From: an uncultured Desulfovibrio sp.
Lineage (GTDB): Bacteria > Desulfobacterota > Desulfovibrionia > Desulfovibrionales > Desulfovibrionaceae
DNA length: 10,293 nt
NCBI GenBank assembly: GCA_945871415.1
Contig: CAMBWG010000051.1
Coordinates: 1 to 10,293 of the forward strand
Reading direction: 5' to 3'
Position numbers and translations under genes: made by a program. The notes beneath the pieces are model-generated. The model had not been told where the DNA came from, ran no database searches, and saw only the letters and a program-made list of their open reading frames with translations. Positions 5,693 to 10,293 of this stretch are shown piece by piece (position 1 is the stretch's first letter; the number at the start of each line of letters is the position of its first letter).

Positions 5693-5910
5693 TTCCGCCC
5701 ACGCCGCTGATACAGCGATGGCGCGGGCGCGAAGGCGATCCCGGACGCCCGCAGGGCGGACGGAGCGCCAAAGCAGGCGCGGACATCACCCGGCCCACAG
5801 GGCCGGGAAGGTTCGCGCCGATGCCCCGCGCGACACGCGGCGGGCGGGGTACAGTTCCATTAAAGAGACCATTTTCGCGTTACCGCAAAAGGGGAGTACG
5901 GGGGTGCAGG
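5693..5910. other. Non-coding GC-rich stretch with short hairpins
   Basis: No gene is supported here. It holds a run of small GC hairpins: 5746-5758 (CGCCC/GGGCG), 5789-5807 (CCCGGCCC/GGGCCGGG, 3-nt loop) and 5826-5840 (CCGCG/CGCGG). The sequence around 5794-5812 weakly resembles the eroded CRISPR repeat and lies near the 61-bp register, but its own perfect stem explains it as well. Confidence 0.5.
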
Positions 5911-5991
5911 GGGTGCAGAGGGGGAACCCCTCTCACCCCATGCCCCGCGCCGGGCAGGCGACCCGCCGCCCGTGCCGGGCAGCAGCCGCAA
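5911..5991. repeat. GC-rich intergenic repeat A, copy 3
   Basis: Same arrangement as 1302-1384: a GGGTGC-type left end, AACCCCTCTCACCCCATG, then the core GCGCCGGGCAGGCGACC and GCAGCCGCAA. It lies between the two CRISPR remnant clusters. Confidence 0.85.
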
Positions 5992-6033
5992 TACAGGGAA
6001 AAAGGCATCAGCCACAGAAGCGACAGGAATGTA

Positions 6034-6118
6034 ATCCCCCACGTGTGCGGGGAAACCTTACGCTACGGCGAAGCCGCAGCCGGAGATATGGCCCCCCCCC
6101 ACATGCGCGGGAAAGTCC
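6034..6118 (+). CRISPR. Second pair of eroded CRISPR-like repeats
   Basis: ATCCCCCACGTGTGCGGGGA then AACC (ending 6057) and CCCCCACATGCGCGGGAAAG then TCC (ending 6118) lie 60-61 bp apart, in the same orientation as the 5546-5692 cluster. Core position 6041 is 366 bp (6 x 61) from the matching position of the last repeat in that cluster (5675). The intervening slots mostly lack recognisable repeats. Confidence 0.6.
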
Positions 6119-6134
6119 AGCGCTGAAAAATGCT

Positions 6135-6950
6135 CTATTCGTGCTGCTGGCGAATATCGCGCATGGTGCGCATGAGGTCCTGCGTGGTGAGGGACTGATT
6201 GATGCGCCAGTAGAATTCTTCGTTTTCAAAGGGCTTTGTCAAAAAGTCGTTGGCCCCGTTCTTGAGGAAGCGGGCGGTCAGCGGGCCGGAACCGGCCGAG
6301 GACAGACCGATGATGGACAGCTCGTCAAGACGGCGCCTGGCGCGGGCCTGCCGCACCAGCTCAAGACCGCCCATGCCGGGCATATGGAAGTCCGTCACCA
6401 CAAGACGGATTTCGGGATGCTCTTCCAGCACGGTAAGGGCCGCTTCGCCGCTGTCGGCTTCAAGCACGTTCAGGCGCTGCACTTCAAGCAGCTTGCGCAC
6501 GGCGGCGCGCTGGGTGTGGGAGTCGTCCACGACCAGCGCGGTGAGCGACTGATTCTTGTAGACGCGCTCCACGGCGGCAAGCAGGGGGTCCATATCGGCG
6601 ATGCTGCCCTTGATGAAGTAATCCACCACATGCTGATGCAGACACTTTTCGCGCACCTGCTCGTCAAGGCGGGCGGTCAGCACCATGGAGGGAACCTCCC
6701 ACTTCAGGCAGAGATCCAGCGCCTGCCCGTCCGGGGCGTCTTCCAGATTGAGGTCCACAAGCGCCAGAAAGATTTCATCGCTGTGCTCCTGCAGCACGGC
6801 TTCGGCTTCGGCCAGCGTATGGGCCTCCAGCACGGGCAGATCCGTGGTCAGCTGCACGTGCCGACGAATCAGCTTTGACTGGAAGGCGCTGTCTTCAATA
6901 ATAAGTATGGTCTTTTTTTCGGGACCCGCCGAATTCTTCTGATCATCCAT
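6135..6950 (-). CDS. Dual-receiver response regulator without output domain
   Basis: A 271-residue protein with two CheY-like receiver domains in tandem. REC1 (about 13-130) has acidic residues Glu19-Asp20, phospho-acceptor Asp66 in ALVDLNL, Thr92 and Lys114. REC2 (about 136-255) has Asp142-Asp143 in VVDDSHTQR, acceptor Asp187 in TDFHMPGMGG, Ser217/218 and Lys239 in LTKPF. Both active sites are complete, so both can probably be phosphorylated. The C-terminus ends about 16 residues past REC2 with no GGDEF, HD or DNA-binding domain, so it likely signals by protein contact or as a phosphate relay. ATG 6950 is preceded by GGAG with 8-nt spacing. Longer in-frame starts up to 7139 cover GC-rich DNA without homology. 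It is divergent from vgrG, and a link to T6SS control is possible only by position. Confidence 0.9.
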   Translation of the reverse strand: MDDQKNSAGPEKKTILIIEDSAFQSKLIRRHVQLTTDLPVLEAHTLAEAEAVLQEHSDEIFLALVDLNLEDAPDGQALDLCLKWEVPSMVLTARLDEQVREKCLHQHVVDYFIKGSIADMDPLLAAVERVYKNQSLTALVVDDSHTQRAAVRKLLEVQRLNVLEADSGEAALTVLEEHPEIRLVVTDFHMPGMGGLELVRQARARRRLDELSIIGLSSAGSGPLTARFLKNGANDFLTKPFENEEFYWRINQSLTTQDLMRTMRDIRQQHE

Positions 6951-7176
6951 AGCAACAGCTCCATAAACAGACATTCCCCGCACGGCGGTCTGCCGCCGCG
7001 CACGCGCTCCACACCGGAACGCGCCGCGGCCTCCCGGCACGCGGTGCGGCGTCGGACGGCCCACCCCGTGCGCCATGCGATACCGCTCCCCAAACCTAGC
7101 GCAAAAGCCGCTGATGGGAAAGAGGGCCGCGGGCGGCATGCGTCCGGCCGGGCCGTCCCGGAAATATTTACGGCGC
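6951..7176. other. Divergent intergenic region, GC-rich part
   Basis: The upstream region shared by the response regulator and vgrG. Positions 6951-7160 are GC-rich, with no ORF, RNA gene or clear operator that I recognise. An AT-rich patch begins near 7161 and is the likely promoter area for vgrG. A convincing - strand promoter for the regulator was not found. Confidence 0.4.
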
Positions 7177-7205
7177 TTGAATAGTAATCAGATACTTGAT
7201 ACAAT
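7177..7205 (+). promoter_or_regulatory. Sigma-70-type promoter for vgrG
   Basis: TTGAAT (7177-7182) and TACAAT (7200-7205) are separated by exactly 17 bp in a strongly AT-rich patch within GC-rich DNA. Predicted transcription would start near 7212 and give a leader of about 140 nt before ATG 7352. No sigma-54 -24/-12 pair was seen, although that factor drives some T6SS genes. Confidence 0.6.
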
Positions 7206-7237
7206 ATATTTATATCGAAAAATAAATTAACCTTTTC

Positions 7238-7274
7238 AGGGAGATTGCGCAACCGGGCTGTCGCAATGCTCCCT
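7238..7274 (+). promoter_or_regulatory. Leader hairpin upstream of vgrG
   Basis: AGGGAGATTGCG (7238-7249) pairs with CGCAATGCTCCCT (7262-7274) with one bulged base around a 12-nt loop. It lies in the predicted leader, about 77 nt before the ATG, with no T-run after it. It is more likely a stability or binding element than a terminator. No known riboswitch class is recognised. Confidence 0.5.
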
Positions 7275-7351
7275 CCGGCTTCGGGAAACGGCGGGCACAG
7301 GGAGGCCGACGCCGGGAGCCCGCCGCAACGACACCTCTCAGGGAGGAGGAC

Positions 7352-9475
7352 ATGCATCCTCTTGGCGCCAATCAGTCATGGTTCACCTTTTCCACGGCAG
7401 CGGGAACATATGCCGTCTATGCGTTCACAGGGACGGAACGCGTCAATGAGCCGTTTACCTTTGTCGTCGACTTTGTTTCCCCGGACAGCGCCCTGCCGAC
7501 GGCGTCCTTTCTCGGCAGCGACGGGCTGCTCTCCATTGCCGACAGAAGCGGCGGCTGCCGCCTTGTGCACGGCGTCATCGGCGAGATACGGCAGATGCAC
7601 ACCGGCCACCGCTTTACGCACTATCAGTGCGTTCTGGTGCCGCGCCTGCGCTTTCTGCAGGAAACAGTCAATCACCGGATTTATCAATCAAAGACCGTCG
7701 TTCAGATTATTGACGACGTTCTCAGGGAGCAGCGTTTTTCTCCCGAGCTCTATGAATTCCGCCTGATCGGGAACTACGCGCCGCGCGACTACTGCACGCA
7801 GTACGGGGAATCCGATTACCACTTTCTCTGCCGCCTGTGCGAAGAGGAAGGCATCGCCTTCTTCTTTGAGCATTCGGAAGCAAGGCATTGCCTTGTCCTT
7901 ACCGACATGCCGGGGGGGCGGCCCATTTCCGGCGAGGCGGACATTCGCTTCTTTCCCGGCTCCGGCGGTGTGCCCGACGGCCCCGTCATCAGCAGAATAG
8001 CCCATCAGCAGCGCATCAGCGGCGACAAGGCCGCCTATCGGGAATGGAATCCCCTGACGCCGTCGGTCGATCTTGAAGCGAGCCAGGAGACCGGGGGCGG
8101 CGCTCCGGCCCCCTCGGGCATGGAGCTGGAAAGCTATCGCTTTCCACATATCTACCAGACCGTCGCCGAAGGGGAGCGCTATGCAAAAATTCAGCTTGCG
8201 CGCCAGCTTGTCTACTGCGAACGGCTGGAGGGAACAACCGACGTCAGCCGCATGACGCCGGGACAGGTCTTCGGCATGCACGATCATCCGCGGGCGGATC
8301 TCAACCGGCCGTGGTGGCTGTGCGAAGTCGTCCACAGGGGCGAGCAGCCGGCCGTGCTGGAAGAGGAAGCCCCCGAAGACAGAGGTCTGAGCTATGCGGC
8401 GGAGTTCGTCGCCATTCCGGTGAGCACGCGCTTCGTGCCCGCGCTCAGGCACGAAAAACGGCGCATCATGGGCGTGCAGTCCGCGCTGGTCACCGGCCCG
8501 GCAGGCGAGGAAATCCATACGGATCAGTACGGCCGGGTGAAGGTGTATTTCTTCTGGGATCGCCGCGACAAGGAAGACGACACGGCCTCCTGCTGGCTCA
8601 GAGTCGCGCAGGGCTGGGCCGGCAACGGTTTCGGCTCGCTGGCCATTCCCCGCGTCGGCAGCGAAGTGCTCGTGTCCTTTCTGGAAGGGGACCCGGACAG
8701 ACCCGTTGTCACCGGGCGGGTGTACCATGCCGACATGGGTCTGCCCTGCGATCTGCCCTCCGGAAAGACCACGACGGTGCTGCGTACCAGCTCTTCTCCG
8801 GGGGGCAGCGGCGCCAACGAACTCCGCATCGAAGATAAAAAGATGAAGGAGGAAATCTGCGTTCACGCCGAACGGGACATGAATTTCGACGTGGGCAATG
8901 ACTGGACGGAAAACATCCAGCGAAACCGCAGCTGCTCGGTGGAAGGCAGCCTGTTCCAGGATGTGCAGGGAGAGACCCACGAATACTACGAAGGCATCCG
9001 CAAGGTGGAGCTGGAAGCCGACGATCACCTGACGCTCCACGCGAGCCGTCAGGAAAAGATCGACCAGAAATGGCTGGTCAACGTGGGAAAGGAAGTTCAC
9101 ATCAAGGCCGGAACAAAGCTCGTGCTGGAGGCGGGCACGGGCATCACCATCAAGGCCGGAAGCAGCTTCATCAAGCTGGACCCGTCGGGAGTGCACCTCA
9201 AGGGCAGGATCATCGGCCTGAACTCGGGCGGATCGCCGCTCAAATGTATTGTCGCGAAACCGGAAGAGCCGAAACTGCCCCAGGACTCGCCGCCTGACAT
9301 TCCTTCACCCAAAAAGAAAAAAAGAAAGAAAAAGTCCCGGAAAAGATCGCGTGCCGGCAGAGGCGGAGGCGCGTCCGTCGGCAGAAGCGCCCAGGCGCGG
9401 ACGCTGTCCAGCGCGCAGAAGGCGGCGCAACCTCTTGCTTCCAGCTGCAAGGTGAACAGCGGAGGGAAAAAATGA
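7352..9475 (+). CDS. vgrG: Type VI secretion spike protein VgrG (TssI)
   Basis: A 707-residue T6SS spike-tip protein. Residues about 8-370 form the gp27-like base (FTFSTAAG, then QSKTVVQIIDDVLREQ, NYAPRDYCTQYGESDYHFLCRLCEEEGIAFFFEH-type block at 141-174). Residues about 373-465 are the gp5 OB fold (HTDQYGRVKVYFFWDR, SCWLRVAQGWAGNGFG, PRVGSEVLVSFLEGDPDRPV). Residues about 480-630 are the beta-helix needle with repeated short strands (VHIKAGTKLVLEAGTGITIK) and a GLNSGGSP end typical of the PAAR-binding tip. The remaining 75 residues are unusual: a proline stretch, KKKKRKKKSRKRSR at 653-666, then low-complexity Ser/Ala/Gly. No known effector domain is recognised in this tail. GGGAGGAGG ends 3 nt before ATG 7352, an optimal start region. 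The gene overlaps the next by 4 bp, so the two are translationally coupled. Confidence 0.97.
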   Translation: MHPLGANQSWFTFSTAAGTYAVYAFTGTERVNEPFTFVVDFVSPDSALPTASFLGSDGLLSIADRSGGCRLVHGVIGEIRQMHTGHRFTHYQCVLVPRLRFLQETVNHRIYQSKTVVQIIDDVLREQRFSPELYEFRLIGNYAPRDYCTQYGESDYHFLCRLCEEEGIAFFFEHSEARHCLVLTDMPGGRPISGEADIRFFPGSGGVPDGPVISRIAHQQRISGDKAAYREWNPLTPSVDLEASQETGGGAPAPSGMELESYRFPHIYQTVAEGERYAKIQLARQLVYCERLEGTTDVSRMTPGQVFGMHDHPRADLNRPWWLCEVVHRGEQPAVLEEEAPEDRGLSYAAEFVAIPVSTRFVPALRHEKRRIMGVQSALVTGPAGEEIHTDQYGRVKVYFFWDRRDKEDDTASCWLRVAQGWAGNGFGSLAIPRVGSEVLVSFLEGDPDRPVVTGRVYHADMGLPCDLPSGKTTTVLRTSSSPGGSGANELRIEDKKMKEEICVHAERDMNFDVGNDWTENIQRNRSCSVEGSLFQDVQGETHEYYEGIRKVELEADDHLTLHASRQEKIDQKWLVNVGKEVHIKAGTKLVLEAGTGITIKAGSSFIKLDPSGVHLKGRIIGLNSGGSPLKCIVAKPEEPKLPQDSPPDIPSPKKKKRKKKSRKRSRAGRGGGASVGRSAQARTLSSAQKAAQPLASSCKVNSGGKK

Positions 9476-10293
9476 CCCTGCCATCCATGAATCCCCGGCA
9501 GTCCTGCGCGGACTGGCACACCGGCATGCGCCTTCTGCTGACGCGGCAGGATCGCGAATTCTACTGGATTCTCGACGGCTGCGCCCATCCCGATCTGCCC
9601 GGCATCCTCTGGGAACTGGAGGAAGACCCGCAGGCCCTGCCCCTGTACATGAATACCTGGCAGGAGGATGTTGCCGAGGCGGGCCCGTGGATACTGCCCG
9701 TCCGGGAAAATAACGCCGCCTGTGACTGGATTCTTGCGCAAAGCGCGGAAAAACCTCTGGGCTGTCTGGCGGAAACGGCTCCCGGAACCTATGACGAGGT
9801 TTTCGATCATCTGCAATGGCAGCTGGAGTGCCGTCCCGACGGCGGCGAAACCGCCCTGTTCCGCTGGTATGATCCGCGCATCCTCTACGGCATGACCACC
9901 TGGCCCGAACTGCCGTCCGTACTCCCCCGCTTTCTGGGACCGACGCTCCGCCTCCATGCCTGGGAACCGGGCCGGTGCGCGGCCGTTGTCTGCGGCGGCG
10001 GAGAGGATGCGGGCTACCGCAGCGAGGAGACGGAGGCCTATCCCGAAAGCCTCTTTGATCACATCTGGGACGAGGTCATGATCCACACCATCATCGGCAC
10101 GCTGGGACTTTCGCCGGGCGAACGCCTGCGCGAAATGCCTCTGCCGCAGGCCTACGCCCTGGGCGAACGCACCGCCCTTGCCCTGTCGGCCGCAGGTTAT
10201 GACGACAGGCGTTCCCTGGCCTATGCCATGAGCATTGACGCCCGTCTCGGCCCCGGCATCTGGGACGATCCGAAGGTGGCCGCGGCGCTTGCG
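9472..10293 (+). CDS. DUF4123 T6SS effector chaperone, partial at window edge
   Basis: An open frame of 274 codons runs from ATG 9472 to the window end without a stop. The start overlaps the vgrG stop in ATGA. Residues about 29-150 match the DUF4123 family: FYWILDGCAHP at 30-40, LPLYMN at 56-61, GPWILPV at 71-77, then LFRWYDPRIL at 129-138 and a W-rich LHAW end near 164. DUF4123 proteins (Tap/TEC) bind a specific effector and the VgrG C-terminal region to load the effector onto the spike, and are usually encoded between vgrG and the effector. Residues about 200-274 form a helical C-terminal region with LGERTALALSAAGYDDRRSL. The true end and the effector lie beyond this window. The VgrG basic tail is a plausible docking partner, but that is inference. 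Confidence 0.93.
   Translation, partial: MTLPSMNPRQSCADWHTGMRLLLTRQDREFYWILDGCAHPDLPGILWELEEDPQALPLYMNTWQEDVAEAGPWILPVRENNAACDWILAQSAEKPLGCLAETAPGTYDEVFDHLQWQLECRPDGGETALFRWYDPRILYGMTTWPELPSVLPRFLGPTLRLHAWEPGRCAAVVCGGGEDAGYRSEETEAYPESLFDHIWDEVMIHTIIGTLGLSPGERLREMPLPQAYALGERTALALSAAGYDDRRSLAYAMSIDARLGPGIWDDPKVAAALA

Noticed and set aside
5794..5813. A sixth CRISPR repeat near the 61-bp register (CCCACAGGGCCGGGAAGG)
   Set aside because: The similarity is partial and a perfect 8-bp GC hairpin at 5789-5807 explains the same bases. It is kept only as a weak hint.
5559..6878. A 439-codon + strand open frame across the CRISPR remnants and the response regulator
   Set aside because: It runs through non-coding repeats and then antisense to a clear receiver-domain gene. 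No domain is visible in it.
7688..9196. A 502-codon - strand open frame
   Set aside because: It is antisense to vgrG, whose sense product matches VgrG from end to end.
9097..10086. A 329-codon - strand open frame
   Set aside because: It is antisense to the vgrG tail and the DUF4123 gene, both supported by protein-family features.

Overview
The window looks like accessory DNA from a GC-rich Gram-negative bacterium. A type VI secretion (T6SS) spike gene, a signal-peptide Sel1-repeat protein, decayed type I-E-like CRISPR repeats and GC-rich intergenic repeats all fit a Desulfovibrionaceae-like host (Desulfovibrio, Bilophila and relatives). That assignment is inference from general character, not from a marker gene.

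Layout, left to right. (1) Positions 1-2909 hold a C15 homopolymer and a GC-rich intergenic repeat. Two tandem + strand paralogs of a family I do not recognise follow. The first lacks about 118 N-terminal residues present in the second, and the two share a 135-bp tract with no nucleotide difference. (2) Positions 3056-4195 hold a Fic-fold protein with an AT-rich 5' third, a catalytic-motif His replaced by Gln, and a divergent inhibitory motif. (3) Positions 4334-4804 (- strand) hold a secreted Sel1-repeat protein, followed by its terminator hairpin. (4) Positions 4880-6120 are a gene graveyard: the last 65 codons of an Mrr-type restriction endonuclease, a doubtful small membrane ORF overlapping it, a second copy of a 115-135 bp intergenic repeat, a terminator-like hairpin, and eroded CRISPR repeats at a 61-bp period in two clusters plus one orphan repeat. 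(5) Positions 6135-6950 (- strand) hold a two-receiver response regulator with no output domain. (6) Positions 6951-7351 are a divergent intergenic region with an AT-rich promoter and a leader hairpin. (7) Positions 7352-10293 hold vgrG with an unusual Lys/Arg-rich C-terminal tail, translationally overlapped by a DUF4123 effector-chaperone gene that runs off the right edge.

How they may work together: VgrG is the T6SS spike tip, and DUF4123 proteins load effectors onto their cognate VgrG, so an effector gene is expected just beyond position 10293. The paralog pair and the Sel1 protein could be accessory or orphan immunity genes, but only their position suggests this. The Fic protein, Mrr remnant and CRISPR remnants look like the residue of a defence/accessory island that has been remodelled by recombination between dispersed intergenic repeats.
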